From Acinetobacter silvestris (GTDB lineage Bacteria > Pseudomonadota > Gammaproteobacteria > Pseudomonadales > Moraxellaceae): 64,000 bases of DNA. Both the position numbers and the translations under genes were made by a program. This document shows positions 18,601 through 28,211 of the stretch, piece after piece. The stretch spans positions 657,099 through 721,098 of the forward strand of contig NZ_NEGB01000001.1 of NCBI RefSeq assembly GCF_002135235.1, written 5' to 3'. The notes below the pieces were generated by a model that saw only the letters and a list, made by a program, of their open reading frames with translations, ran no database searches and was not told where the DNA came from. Every line of letters begins with the position of its first letter. Position 1 is the stretch's first letter.

Positions 18601-20595
18601 ATGTTTGAAAAGATTTTAATTGCAAACCGAGGTGAAATTGCTTGTCGTGTAATTCGTACTGCAAAAAAACTAGGCATTGCCACCGTTGCTGTTTATTCTG
18701 ATGCAGATGTAAATTCACAGCATGTCAAGCAAGCGGATGAAGCCATCTATATTGGTGAATCCCCAGCCTCACAAAGTTATTTACAGATAGACCGTATTAT
18801 TCAAGCTGCGTTAGATACGGGTGCACAAGCAATTCATCCAGGTTATGGTTTTTTGTCTGAAAATGATCAATTTGCATTAGCTTGTCAAAAAAATAATATT
18901 GTCTTTATTGGTCCTCCAGTTGCTGCCATTTTAGCAATGGGATTGAAAGCGACATCGAAGGCACTGATGGAAAAAGCAGGTGTACCGCTTACTCCTGGTT
19001 ATCATGGTCACAATCAGAATGCGGATTTTCTAAAACAACAAGCGGATGCTATCGGTTATCCAGTTCTGATCAAAGCCAGTGCTGGTGGTGGTGGTAAAGG
19101 CATGCGCTTGGTTGAATGTGAAACTGAGTTTTTAACTGCACTTTCTTCATGTAAAAATGAAGCAAAATCGAGTTTTGGCAATGATGAAGTTTTAGTTGAA
19201 CGCTATGTCATCAATCCTCGACATATTGAAGTGCAAGTCTTTGGTGATACACATGGCAATTATGTGCATTTATTTGAGCGTGATTGTTCAGTACAACGCC
19301 GTCATCAGAAAGTACTTGAAGAAGCTCCTGCTCCACTCATGTTAGAAACCAAATTGGCGGCTATGCGCCAAGCAGCACTTGATGCTGCTCGTGCGGTTAA
19401 TTATGTTGGTGCGGGTACAGTTGAATTTATTGTCGAGCAAGATGGGACTGCTTATTTCATGGAAATGAATACCCGTCTGCAAGTTGAACATCCAGTGACT
19501 GAAATGATTACTGGGCAAGACTTGGTTGAATGGCAACTGCGTGTGGCATTTGGTGAGCCATTACCGAAATTACAACATGAATTACACATTCATGGCCATG
19601 CGATTGAAGCCCGTATTTATGCTGAGGAACCTGAGAAAGGATTTATGCCTGCAATTGGTCAAATCAGTTATTTACATTACCCTACGCAAAATCAAAATGT
19701 TCGTGTTGATAGTGGAATTGTACAAGGTGATGAAATTAGCACCTATTATGATCCAATGATCGCTAAGCTCATTGTTTGGGGTGAAAATCGTGAAGCTGCG
19801 TTGGTACAAATGCATCATGCACTTGAACATTTTCATGTGGAAGGTGTAGGTAATAATATTGCCTTTCTAGACCGTATTATTCGCTGTGATTCATTTAAAA
19901 AGGCACAACTAGATACCAATCTCATTCAACGTGAAGATGAATTTTTATTTAAAAACATTCAAAAGGCTGACACCAATTTAATTCTTGCTGCGGCATTGAC
20001 TGAACTACTGATTCGTTTTAACCAGAATAAAATGGCGAATAATCCAGTTTGGCAAGCTGAAGTATTATGGCGTTTGAATATTCAAACCAATTACCCAGTT
20101 AAGTTTAAATTGAATAATCAAGACATTCAGGTCAACTTGAGTGCCAATGGCAATACTTTTATCGCTGAATACCAAGGACAGCAATATTCCATTTCAGGCC
20201 AGTTAGTTGATCAAAACACCATAAAAATGGATATTGTAGGGACAAAGCAAAAGCTGACTTTTAGCCAAAGTGAAAATGCGCTTACTTTATTTTCAAATGC
20301 TCAGAATTTTAAATTTGAATATATACATGCAAATTTTAAGACTGATGATACGGATTTAAATGAAAGTAATTTAAAAGCACCTATGCCGGGCGTAATTACT
20401 AAAATCCTGATTTCTGCCAATGAAAAAGTTAAAAAAGATGATGTTTTACTCACACTTGAAGCAATGAAAATGGAGTATTCAATCCGTGCCCCACGTGATG
20501 GTTTCATTACCTCATCTTATTTTCAAGTAGGTGATCAAGTGAAAGCTGGTGATGAATTAGTGGAATTTCAAGCTTTAACGGAAGAAGTTGCATGA
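18601..20595 (+). CDS. liuD: Methylcrotonyl-CoA carboxylase biotin-carrying (alpha) subunit
   Basis: A 664-residue biotin carboxylase plus carrier protein. The N-terminal carboxylase domain starts FEKILIANRGEIACRVIRTA, has the ATP-grasp loop GGGGKGMRLVE near 160 and the segment EMNTRLQVEHPVTE near 288. The C-terminal biotinyl domain has EAMKMEY with the biotin lysine at about 623. Together with the beta subunit it carboxylates 3-methylcrotonyl-CoA. Its TGA overlaps the next gene's ATG (ATGA), a sign of translational coupling. Confidence 0.94.
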   Translation: MFEKILIANRGEIACRVIRTAKKLGIATVAVYSDADVNSQHVKQADEAIYIGESPASQSYLQIDRIIQAALDTGAQAIHPGYGFLSENDQFALACQKNNIVFIGPPVAAILAMGLKATSKALMEKAGVPLTPGYHGHNQNADFLKQQADAIGYPVLIKASAGGGGKGMRLVECETEFLTALSSCKNEAKSSFGNDEVLVERYVINPRHIEVQVFGDTHGNYVHLFERDCSVQRRHQKVLEEAPAPLMLETKLAAMRQAALDAARAVNYVGAGTVEFIVEQDGTAYFMEMNTRLQVEHPVTEMITGQDLVEWQLRVAFGEPLPKLQHELHIHGHAIEARIYAEEPEKGFMPAIGQISYLHYPTQNQNVRVDSGIVQGDEISTYYDPMIAKLIVWGENREAALVQMHHALEHFHVEGVGNNIAFLDRIIRCDSFKKAQLDTNLIQREDEFLFKNIQKADTNLILAAALTELLIRFNQNKMANNPVWQAEVLWRLNIQTNYPVKFKLNNQDIQVNLSANGNTFIAEYQGQQYSISGQLVDQNTIKMDIVGTKQKLTFSQSENALTLFSNAQNFKFEYIHANFKTDDTDLNESNLKAPMPGVITKILISANEKVKKDDVLLTLEAMKMEYSIRAPRDGFITSSYFQVGDQVKAGDELVEFQALTEEVA

Positions 20596-21494
20596 ATGAA
20601 TTCGTCAAAATTGTGGAGGTCGGCCCACGGGATGGCTTGCAAAATGAAAAGACCCCTTTAAATTTAGAACAGCGTAAAGCGCTTATTTTAGATTTAATGC
20701 GTACAGGTTTAAAGAGTATAGAGGTTGGTTCTTGTGTATCAGCCAAATGGGTTCCGCAAATGGCGCAGAGTGATGAGCTTTATGCGCAATTACCCAAAAT
20801 GGATGGCATTGGGTTAAGCCTACTGACTCCTAACATCAAAGGCTTTGAAGCGGCGCTCGCCGTTGGCTGTAAAGAAGTCGCCGTATTTACCGCAGCTTCT
20901 GAGAGTTTTACACGTAAAAATATCAATTGTTCTATTGATGAGAGCTTTGAAAAGTTTGCGGATGTAATTGCTGCTGCTCAAGCACATGATATCAAAGTAC
21001 GTGGCTATGTCTCCTGTATCGTTGATTGTCCTTATGAAGGTGCCATTGATCCTCAGCAAGTGGCCAAAGTCAGCAAGCGTTTATATGACATGGGCTGTTA
21101 TGAAATTTCTTTGGGTGAAACCATTGGTACGGCAACCCCTGATCGCGTTAAAAATGTTTGGAATGCATGTCTAGCTGAATTAGACAGTAAAGTGCTTGCT
21201 GGACATTTTCATAATACCTTTGGCATGGCGATCGCCAATATTTATCAATCATTAGAACAAGGCATTCGTGTATTTGATTCATCCATTTCTGGTCTCGGCG
21301 GCTGTCCTTACGCTAAAGGCGCTTCGGGCAATATTTCTACTGAAGATTTATATTATCTACTGTCTAAAATGGGTTTTGAGACTGGGATAGATTTAGATGC
21401 GCTCATGCAGGCCAGTCACAATATTAGTCAGGTTTTAAATCGTCAAAATCCATCCAATTTCGCCACTGCTTATTGGCAAAACCAACGTGATTAA
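20592..21494 (+). CDS. liuE: Hydroxymethylglutaryl-CoA lyase
   Basis: A 300-residue TIM-barrel lyase that cleaves HMG-CoA into acetyl-CoA and acetoacetate, the last step of leucine degradation. VEVGPRDGLQNEK near the N-terminus and the signature SGLGGCPYAKGASGN, with the catalytic Cys near 237, are both present. It starts within the liuD stop. The acetoacetate produced is the substrate of the CoA-transferase encoded 121 bases downstream. Confidence 0.94.
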   Translation: MNEFVKIVEVGPRDGLQNEKTPLNLEQRKALILDLMRTGLKSIEVGSCVSAKWVPQMAQSDELYAQLPKMDGIGLSLLTPNIKGFEAALAVGCKEVAVFTAASESFTRKNINCSIDESFEKFADVIAAAQAHDIKVRGYVSCIVDCPYEGAIDPQQVAKVSKRLYDMGCYEISLGETIGTATPDRVKNVWNACLAELDSKVLAGHFHNTFGMAIANIYQSLEQGIRVFDSSISGLGGCPYAKGASGNISTEDLYYLLSKMGFETGIDLDALMQASHNISQVLNRQNPSNFATAYWQNQRD

Positions 21495-21615
21495 TCATCA
21501 AAACTGATATTTAGATAACTTGACAGATTAAACACTTTTCAAGTAATTTTAAAATAAGCTAAAAATACAGCATACGATAAACACAAGATATTTAATAAAA
21601 ACACGGAGGTCTAAA

Positions 21616-22320
21616 ATGCCAAATAAGGTTTATGAGAGCGCGCAAGCCGCATTAAAAGATATTGTCAAAGATGGACAAATACTTGCGGTGGGTGGCTTTG
21701 GTTTATGTGGCATTCCAGAACAGTTGATTAGTGCATTAAAAAACACTGGTGTAAAAAATTTAACCTGTATTTCAAATAATGCAGGGGTTGATGGCTTAGG
21801 TTTAGGCCAATTACTCGTCACTAAACAAATTAAAAAAATGATTTCATCCTATGTCGGTGAAAACAAAGAATTTGAACGGCAATATCTGAGTGGTGAACTT
21901 GAAGTTGAACTTACTCCCCAAGGTACTTTAGCTGAAAAATTACGTTCAGGTGGTGCAGGTATTCCCGCTTTTTATACTCAAGCCGGTGTCGGAACACTGA
22001 TTGCTGAAGGTAAAGAGGTTCGTGTTTTCAATGGTAAAGAATACATTTTAGAAGAAACCTTAGTTTCAGATATTTCTTTAGTGAAGGCCTACAAAGCGGA
22101 TAAAGCAGGAAATTTATTTTTTAGAAAAACTGCTCGTAACTTTAACCCTGATTGTGCAATGGCGGGTCGAATTACCATTGCTGAAGTGGAGCAGCTGGTC
22201 GAAATTGGTGAATTAGAACCCGATGATATTCATTTATCTGGCATCTATATTGATCGTATTGTTCTCAATCCAAATCCAGAAAAACATATTGAACATATGA
22301 CACTGAAAACTGAGGGATAA
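21616..22320 (+). CDS. scoA: 3-oxoacid (acetoacetate) CoA-transferase subunit A
   Basis: A 234-residue CoA-transferase family I alpha subunit. It has the [16 protein letters not shown] motif near 27 and the segment [16 protein letters not shown] near 111, both typical of succinyl-CoA:3-ketoacid transferases. CGGAGGT precedes the ATG. With the beta subunit 3 bases downstream it would move CoA from succinyl-CoA (or acetyl-CoA) to acetoacetate, which the liu operon produces. The choice of CoA donor cannot be read from sequence. Confidence 0.92.
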   Translation: MPNKVYESAQAALKDIVKDGQILAVGGFGLCGIPEQLISALKNTGVKNLTCISNNAGVDGLGLGQLLVTKQIKKMISSYVGENKEFERQYLSGELEVELTPQGTLAEKLRSGGAGIPAFYTQAGVGTLIAEGKEVRVFNGKEYILEETLVSDISLVKAYKADKAGNLFFRKTARNFNPDCAMAGRITIAEVEQLVEIGELEPDDIHLSGIYIDRIVLNPNPEKHIEHMTLKTEG

Positions 22321-22323
22321 ATC

Positions 22324-22953
22324 ATGGCTTGGACGCGTAATCAAATGGCACAACGTGCCGCACAAGAACTTCAAGATGGTTTTTATGTCAATTTAGGCAT
22401 TGGGTTACCAACATTGGTTGCCAATTATATTCCAGAAGATATCGATGTCTGGTTACAGTCTGAAAATGGCCTATTAGGCATTGGTGAATTTCCAACGGAA
22501 CACACGGTTGATGCCGATTTAATTAATGCAGGAAAACAAACAGTTACAGCACGTAAAGGAGCTTCATTTTTTTCAAGCTCTGAATCGTTCGCCATGATCC
22601 GTGGTGGCAAAGTCAACATTGCCATTTTAGGTGCAATGGAAGTTTCTGAAACAGGTGACTTAGCCAACTGGATGATTCCAGGCAAAAAAGTCAAAGGTAT
22701 GGGCGGTGCAATGGATTTAGTTGCGGGTGTGAAACATGTGGTTGTACTGATGGAACATTGCGCTAAAGACGGTTCACCCAAAATTCTAAAACACTGTGAA
22801 TTACCACTCACTGGAAAAGCCGTCGTGAATCGAATCATTTCTGATTTAGGCGTATTGGATATCACTCCAGAAGGGATCAAACTAGTACAACTCGCTGATG
22901 GTGTTTCTTTTGAAGAAATACAACAAGCGACGGGCGTCAATATCATTCAATAA
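22324..22953 (+). CDS. scoB: 3-oxoacid (acetoacetate) CoA-transferase subunit B
   Basis: A 209-residue beta subunit. The catalytic glutamate lies in the motif [14 protein letters not shown] near residue 45, and [19 protein letters not shown] follows near 123. Length and motifs match ScoB/AtoA. It starts 3 bases after scoA stops, so the two are co-translated. An 11-base hairpin without a T-run separates it from the carrier gene. Confidence 0.92.
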   Translation: MAWTRNQMAQRAAQELQDGFYVNLGIGLPTLVANYIPEDIDVWLQSENGLLGIGEFPTEHTVDADLINAGKQTVTARKGASFFSSSESFAMIRGGKVNIAILGAMEVSETGDLANWMIPGKKVKGMGGAMDLVAGVKHVVVLMEHCAKDGSPKILKHCELPLTGKAVVNRIISDLGVLDITPEGIKLVQLADGVSFEEIQQATGVNIIQ

Positions 22954-22964
22954 TAAAATAAGTA

Positions 22965-22999
22965 ATCCAAGGGCATAATCATGCATTGTGCCCTTGGAT
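22965..22999 (+). promoter_or_regulatory. Intercistronic hairpin between scoB and atoE
   Basis: A perfect 11-base inverted repeat (22965-22975 with 22989-22999) has a 13-base loop. No T-run follows on the forward strand, so it is more likely a transcript-stabilising or attenuating structure than a full terminator. Confidence 0.5.
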
Positions 23000-23069
23000 A
23001 CGCACGTCAAAATTCAGCAGGATGTTGAATATTAATAAATTAATTTATAAATAAAATGGAATCTTATAT

Positions 23070-24479
23070 ATGGATAATTCTCAAAATATCTTACAAAAAT
23101 TCGCAATCAAAGTCAGTGACTGGTCTGAAAAATGGTTTCCTGATTCTTATATTTTTGCGCTCTTGGGCGTTGTCATAGTTGCGATTGCGGCATTAAGTAT
23201 CGGTGCACCAGTAAAAGATGTTGCTATTTCTTTTGGGGATGGCTTCTGGAGTCTCATCCCTTTTACATTACAGATGTGTATGCTCATTATTGTGGGCTAT
23301 GTTGTTTCAGTGTCTAAACCCGTTGAAATACTCATTCAAAAAATGGCGACAATTCCAAATTCTGGACGCAGTGCAATTGTTTTAGTCACCACGGTCAGCC
23401 TCTGTTTTTCTTTAATTAATTGGGCCATCAGTACCGTGTTAACTGCTTTGTTAGTTCTCGCATTAGCTAAACGCAAAGAACTTAATATGGATTATCGTGC
23501 TGCGGCAGCCGCGAGTATTATTGGAATGGGCGCAACCTGGGCATTAGGAATTAGCTCTTCGGCTGCACAATTACAGGCAAATAAGGCCAGCTTACCTGAA
23601 CCAATTTATAAATTAACCGGTGTTATTCCTTTTACTGAAACCATTTTTTTACCACAATCCATGATTATGACAGCGGTGCTCATTGTTGTCTCGATTACGA
23701 TTGCATTTTTATCAGCGCCTAAAGGGAATAGTATTAAAACTATTGATGATTTTGCATTACATTTTGAAGAAGAAAAAAAGGAACTGCAAAGCAGTAAACG
23801 GCCTGGTGATTGGTTAGAAAACTCCCCTATTTTGAGTATCTTAATCGTCCTTTTAGGTGGGTTTTGGATGATGAATGAATTTACCAAAAGTAATCCAATT
23901 CTCGCAATTTCAAGTCTTAATACTTATAACTTTATTTTCTTAATGCTAGGTATTGCGTTACATGGCACCCCACGTAACTTTCTGAATGCTGTATCTAAAG
24001 CCGTTCCTGCAATTTCTGGTGTACTGATTCAATTCCCATTGTATGGCAGTATCGCCTTCATGATGACGCATGCTATGAATAGTCAGGATTTATCACTTTC
24101 GCACTATATTGCAGAATTTTTTGTGTCGATTGCTTCTAAAGAAACTTTTGCGATTGTCATGGGAATCTATTCAGCAATTTTAGGATTTTTTATTCCTTCT
24201 GGTGGTGGAAAATGGATTATTGAAGCACCTTATGTTATTCAAGCAGCACATGATTTGAAAGTCCATTTAGGATGGTCCGTTCAAATTTATAATGCGGCAG
24301 AAGCTTTACCGAATTTGATTAATCCATTTTTTATGTTACCGATGCTTGGAATTTTAAAATTAAAAGCAAAAGATGTCATTGGATTTACAGTGACTCAATT
24401 GGTTGTTCATTTTCCCTTAGTTTTATTCTTATTGTGGTTTTTAGGACGATCGCTTTCTTATACTGCTCCTGTTTTTTAA
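23070..24479 (+). CDS. atoE: Short-chain fatty acid transporter, AtoE family
   Basis: A 469-residue polytopic membrane protein with about 11-12 hydrophobic segments. It starts with the soluble stretch KVSDWSEKWFPDSYIFALL typical of AtoE, and contains FFIPSGGGKWIIEAPYVI near 371 and IYNAAEALPNLINPFFMLP near 406, which are highly conserved in this family. It should import short-chain fatty acids such as acetoacetate or butyrate. Its position after scoAB matches the ato operon logic of E. coli and supports import followed by CoA activation. Confidence 0.92.
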   Translation: MDNSQNILQKFAIKVSDWSEKWFPDSYIFALLGVVIVAIAALSIGAPVKDVAISFGDGFWSLIPFTLQMCMLIIVGYVVSVSKPVEILIQKMATIPNSGRSAIVLVTTVSLCFSLINWAISTVLTALLVLALAKRKELNMDYRAAAAASIIGMGATWALGISSSAAQLQANKASLPEPIYKLTGVIPFTETIFLPQSMIMTAVLIVVSITIAFLSAPKGNSIKTIDDFALHFEEEKKELQSSKRPGDWLENSPILSILIVLLGGFWMMNEFTKSNPILAISSLNTYNFIFLMLGIALHGTPRNFLNAVSKAVPAISGVLIQFPLYGSIAFMMTHAMNSQDLSLSHYIAEFFVSIASKETFAIVMGIYSAILGFFIPSGGGKWIIEAPYVIQAAHDLKVHLGWSVQIYNAAEALPNLINPFFMLPMLGILKLKAKDVIGFTVTQLVVHFPLVLFLLWFLGRSLSYTAPVF

Positions 24480-24746
24480 AATTTAGATTAATTTAAGGGG
24501 AAGTTTTGTTTTTGTGGAAATAAAATCTATTTTTGCTTAGGCTATTTTAAAGGCGCATTTTTGAATGATATACTTAATGTAGATGTTTCCACTTCAAAAC
24601 TTCTTTCGAACATTACTTATGCATAGTATTTTTGATCATGAGATAATTTATTCTAGCCAAGCTTGATCTATGCTTTTTAATAAACGTTGATTGAGCTGTT
24701 GCTGAACCAGTTGCCAAGCCGTCATATCATGTTGATTTGGCTCACT

Positions 24747-25595
24747 TTACCCATCAGAAGCGCTTAAAAAGCGTTTAAAATTGTTTTGATAATGATAAAC
24801 TGAGATATCCCCTGTAATATCCGCACCGACTAATTTACCTTTGCAAGCTTGAATTAAGTTATGTAAATGACCTTCTAAAAAATGCCCTTGATCCCAATTG
24901 GTCATTACCACTTGTTTCGACAAAACATCTTTATCAATTGATAAATAGATTGGAAATTGAGATTTAGATATTTCTGCTAAAAATGCCGTCATGAGTTTAT
25001 TTGCGGTGTCAAAACCATGCCACATCGATTTAGCTCCAATATAACGAGTCCAAGTCGCACTCTGTTTTACACTCCAATAATGCACTTTGCCCTTTATTAA
25101 TGGCGACCAATGATTTTCCCAAGCATGCTTAAAGCTAATATCAGTCGAACTTATGCCAATGACATCAATCCGTGCAATATGGGCTAACCGACTCGCCCAA
25201 TAGACCCACGATCCACAATGAATCCCAAAGGGATAACGCATATTATCTGGATGGTTATCACAGACAATTAAATGAATTGGCTGATCTTGAGGCTGTCGTA
25301 ATAAAAGCAATTGGGTAATATGATGATAATCCCCACTTCCCATACATACCGTACCTAAATTTTTACTTTCAGGTAATTGGTCAGTCAGATAATTTTCAAG
25401 CTGTTTAAACTGTTTCCAATTACAACCAAAACGAATGCTTTCCTGCCATGTTGATAGATCAATATCTAAAGCATTTTCAGACTTTTCTATAGAATCATCA
25501 AAGTTTAAAATGACATGACGACGTTTGGATTGTATCTTTATGATTTTATTTCCTGCATCTGCATCTGCATCTGCATCTGCATCTGCATGTGCCAA
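24747..25595 (-). CDS. Arginase/ureohydrolase-like protein, start in a repeat and ended by an in-frame stop
   Basis: A 282-residue protein recalling the arginase fold: CDNHPDNMRYPFG near 138, LSIDKDVLS near 226 and GADITGDISVY near 262 stand where arginases have their metal aspartates. The match is loose, so the reaction is unknown. The only plausible start is TTG at 25595, since an in-frame stop lies four codons upstream. The first residues are an Ala-Asp repeat (MAHADADADADADAG) encoded by the CTGCAT tandem repeat shared with the upstream gene's 3' end. After TAA at 24747 the same frame stays open for 32 more residues (SEPNQHDMTAWQ...QAWLE) to a second stop at 24648. These look like a natural C-terminus, so the protein is probably truncated by a nonsense mutation. 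Confidence 0.6.
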   Translation of the reverse strand: MAHADADADADADAGNKIIKIQSKRRHVILNFDDSIEKSENALDIDLSTWQESIRFGCNWKQFKQLENYLTDQLPESKNLGTVCMGSGDYHHITQLLLLRQPQDQPIHLIVCDNHPDNMRYPFGIHCGSWVYWASRLAHIARIDVIGISSTDISFKHAWENHWSPLIKGKVHYWSVKQSATWTRYIGAKSMWHGFDTANKLMTAFLAEISKSQFPIYLSIDKDVLSKQVVMTNWDQGHFLEGHLHNLIQACKGKLVGADITGDISVYHYQNNFKRFLSASDG

Positions 25596-26632
25596 TGCGT
25601 ATCCGATTCAAAAAAATGCCGTAATTTACCCAGAACAAAACGTAAAATAGGTTGCCGAATCCAAACTAAATGCCGTGTAAATGTAAATTTAGCGCCCAAT
25701 TGTGCTTTTACTTCAGGATCTGTCCAACCTGCAACATAAAACTTTAAGCCTTGTTGCTTGGCATAATCTAAATTGATAAACCAACTAATAAAATACAGAT
25801 TATATTCAATTGCTAAGGGGTAATTTAAACCAATATATTTATCGATGAGTTTATCTTTATATTCATAGCAAATATTAAATCCAATGAGATTGTTTGCTTG
25901 CCAATATAAAAAAACGTGACTATTGCTTAGGCTATTTTGTAAGATATCATCAAAAAATGCGACCGTTAATAAGTCAAAATGAATATCGCTTTGCTGATAG
26001 ACCGCTAAATAAAGTTGATAGAGTTGTTGCCTAAATACGGCATCTAAAAAACGTTGATGCCCTGTTGCGATTACCTCTATATGTAATTCAGCTAAACTTT
26101 TGAGTTTACGCTTTAAATTTTTACGGCGGCTTTTCGAGAGACGAGATAAATAATCTTCACGGTTTTCAAAATCAATAGGTACATATGCTAAGGCTTGCCC
26201 TTCTACAGATAAAAATCCCTGTCGTTCTGCTTTTTCGATCAGTTGTTGGCTATATATATTTTCTGATTTAGTTAATAACGGTGAGTTTAATGGCAAATCT
26301 TTAATAATCATTAAAGTCTGATTATGAGCCTGTTTCTTTAATTTTGTCGTGAGTTCAGTAACATTCATGTCGCTGGATAACGGTGTATATTCCGTGACGG
26401 TTGTACCAATAAAACAGGTCGATAAATGCAGCAATCTTCCCCAATATTGATAACCTAACGTCGACTCAATTTTTTGACGCAGTTCGCTATCTAAAGTCGT
26501 TAATAAATTAAAGTTGGTGATAAATGAAGGTAAAAAATCCGCAGTATTATTCACCTTAAACGTCACTGGTGAATGCTTTAAAAAAGCATCCACCAGTGAT
26601 TGAGGTTCCAATTGATTAAAGTCAGTTTGCAT
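25538..26632 (-). CDS. GNAT/FemAB-like acyltransferase (Acetyltransf_6 type)
   Basis: A 364-residue protein. The middle reads YLSRLSKSRRKNLKRKLK near 178, the basic stretch common in FemAB/CelD-like GNAT proteins (PF13480). It is followed by FLYWQANNLIGFNICYEY and by YVAGWTDPEVKAQLGAKF, the late GNAT repeat of this group. It probably transfers an acyl or aminoacyl group to an amine. The C-terminus is (MQ)6 from the tandem repeat. It begins 22 bases past the class III aminotransferase and overlaps the arginase-like frame by about 58 bases, so the three form one leftward operon. Confidence 0.75.
   Translation of the reverse strand: MQTDFNQLEPQSLVDAFLKHSPVTFKVNNTADFLPSFITNFNLLTTLDSELRQKIESTLGYQYWGRLLHLSTCFIGTTVTEYTPLSSDMNVTELTTKLKKQAHNQTLMIIKDLPLNSPLLTKSENIYSQQLIEKAERQGFLSVEGQALAYVPIDFENREDYLSRLSKSRRKNLKRKLKSLAELHIEVIATGHQRFLDAVFRQQLYQLYLAVYQQSDIHFDLLTVAFFDDILQNSLSNSHVFLYWQANNLIGFNICYEYKDKLIDKYIGLNYPLAIEYNLYFISWFINLDYAKQQGLKFYVAGWTDPEVKAQLGAKFTFTRHLVWIRQPILRFVLGKLRHFFESDTHWHMQMQMQMQMQMQEIKS
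25553..25588. repeat. Hexanucleotide tandem repeat (CTGCAT)x6 in overlapping reading frames
   Basis: Six perfect copies of CTGCAT. On the reverse strand they encode Met-Gln repeats at the C-terminus of the GNAT-like protein and Ala-Asp repeats at the N-terminus of the arginase-like protein in another frame. Because the unit is 6 bases, copy-number change would lengthen or shorten both proteins by two residues per unit without a frameshift. Confidence 0.9.
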
Positions 26633-26654
26633 ACTTATTTATATCATTCAAAAC

Positions 26655-28094
26655 TTACATTTCTCTTTTAGCACGATTTAGAACTTGATCTAAAAGCACC
26701 ATAGCTTGATCTATTTCCGATCTCGAAATCTCCAATGATGGCGCAAATGTAATGACGTTTTTATAATAGCCACCAACATCCAAGACCAAACCACATCTTT
26801 GACCTTGATATTCCAAAGTACCCGACAAACCAATATCGACCATTTTGTCTAAAAGTTCTTTATTCGGCGTAAAACCATCCGTTTGACAAATTTCTGCACG
26901 TAATGCCAAACCTAAACCATCCACATCACCAATTTCAGGATGTCGTTTTTGTAACTCTTTCAATCCATCTAAGAAATAGGCACCACTTTCCATGATTTGC
27001 GTTTCATAATCTTTTTCAGCCAGCATTCTCATCACTTCTAAGCCTACTGCTGTTCCTAATGGATTTGAGGCAAAGGTAGAATGGGTTGACCCAACTGGGA
27101 ATGTGACTGGGTTAATCATTTCTTCTTTTGCCCAAATACCAGCAAGTGGGTTTAAACCATTGGTGAGTGCTTTACCAAAGACCAGAACATCAGGAGTAAT
27201 ACTAAAATGCTCAAATGACCAGAGTTTACCCGTTCGGTAAAAGCCCATTTGGATTTCATCTACTACCAAAAGAATACCGTGTTCATCCAGCACTTTTTTC
27301 AATTCAGGATAAAAATTCATCGGTGGAATAACGTAACCACCTGTTCCTTGAATGGTTTCAATATAAAATGCAGCAAACTCACTTTCACGAACTTTCGGAT
27401 CCCAAACACCGTGATATTCATTTTCAAATAAACGCTTGAATTCTGCTACCAATTTCACAGCATATTCTTCAGGTGTCATACCTTTAGGACGGCGGAATGG
27501 ATATGGGAATGGAATGAACTGTGCACGCTCACCAAAGTGGCCATAACGACGGCGATAACGATAGCTCGAAGTAATTGAAGAAGCACCTAAGGTACGACCA
27601 TGATAGCCACCTTCAAATGCAAACATTCGGCTTTTACCATGGGTGAAATTACGTACCAATTTTAAGGAATCTTCAATTGATTGTGAACCACCGACATTAA
27701 AATGGATACGTCCTTGTACCCCTGTTTTTTTCAACATATCTTCAGCAATGACTTTACTGAGTTCAATTTTCGTCGGATGTAAATATTGGCTTGCCACTTG
27801 TGGCAGTGTATTAATTTGTTCAATTAATTTTTGATCTAAACGTGGGTTTTTATACCCAAAGTTCACTGCTGAATACCACATTTGTAAATCTAGATATGGC
27901 GTATCTTGATCATCATAAAGATAACTACCTTGGCAATTGGTAAAAATATTCGGTGGATTTACATAATGTACCGTATCACCATAAGAACAGTATTTAGCCT
28001 CATCTGCTAAAAGTTGAGCTTCATCGAGTTTGCCTGGTTTAGCAAAATTCAGTAACACAGATTGATCTTCTGCAAGTTGATAATTTCGATTCAT
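26655..28094 (-). CDS. Class III PLP-dependent aminotransferase
   Basis: A 479-residue fold-type I aminotransferase. It has the PLP-phosphate segment FNVGGSQSIEDSLKLVRNF near 150, FEGGYHGRTLGASS near 181, the Asp segment LLVVDEIQMGFYRTGK near 293, the PLP lysine in VFGKALTNGLNPLAG near 324, and STFASNPLGTAVGLE near 356. The family handles omega-amino groups (ornithine, lysine, GABA, diaminobutyrate and similar); the substrate here is not determinable. It is the first gene of the leftward arm of the uncharacterised locus, preceded by AAGG 8-9 bases before the ATG. Confidence 0.88.
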   Translation of the reverse strand: MNRNYQLAEDQSVLLNFAKPGKLDEAQLLADEAKYCSYGDTVHYVNPPNIFTNCQGSYLYDDQDTPYLDLQMWYSAVNFGYKNPRLDQKLIEQINTLPQVASQYLHPTKIELSKVIAEDMLKKTGVQGRIHFNVGGSQSIEDSLKLVRNFTHGKSRMFAFEGGYHGRTLGASSITSSYRYRRRYGHFGERAQFIPFPYPFRRPKGMTPEEYAVKLVAEFKRLFENEYHGVWDPKVRESEFAAFYIETIQGTGGYVIPPMNFYPELKKVLDEHGILLVVDEIQMGFYRTGKLWSFEHFSITPDVLVFGKALTNGLNPLAGIWAKEEMINPVTFPVGSTHSTFASNPLGTAVGLEVMRMLAEKDYETQIMESGAYFLDGLKELQKRHPEIGDVDGLGLALRAEICQTDGFTPNKELLDKMVDIGLSGTLEYQGQRCGLVLDVGGYYKNVITFAPSLEISRSEIDQAMVLLDQVLNRAKREM

Positions 28095-28211
28095 GTAAGA
28101 GCCTTTTGATTTATTTCAGTTTTTTCATTTTTATGACAAATACTGAGTTGGAGTAAATTAAATAAAATCGTGTTTGGTACTGCTAAAACTTGTAATTAAA
28201 ACCAATCGCTG

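Noticed and set aside
24535..25938. Shared 14-base word (GCTTAGGCTATTTT) near 24535 and 25925
   Set aside because: A few matches of this length are expected by chance in 64 kb of AT-rich DNA, and one copy lies within a coding gene.
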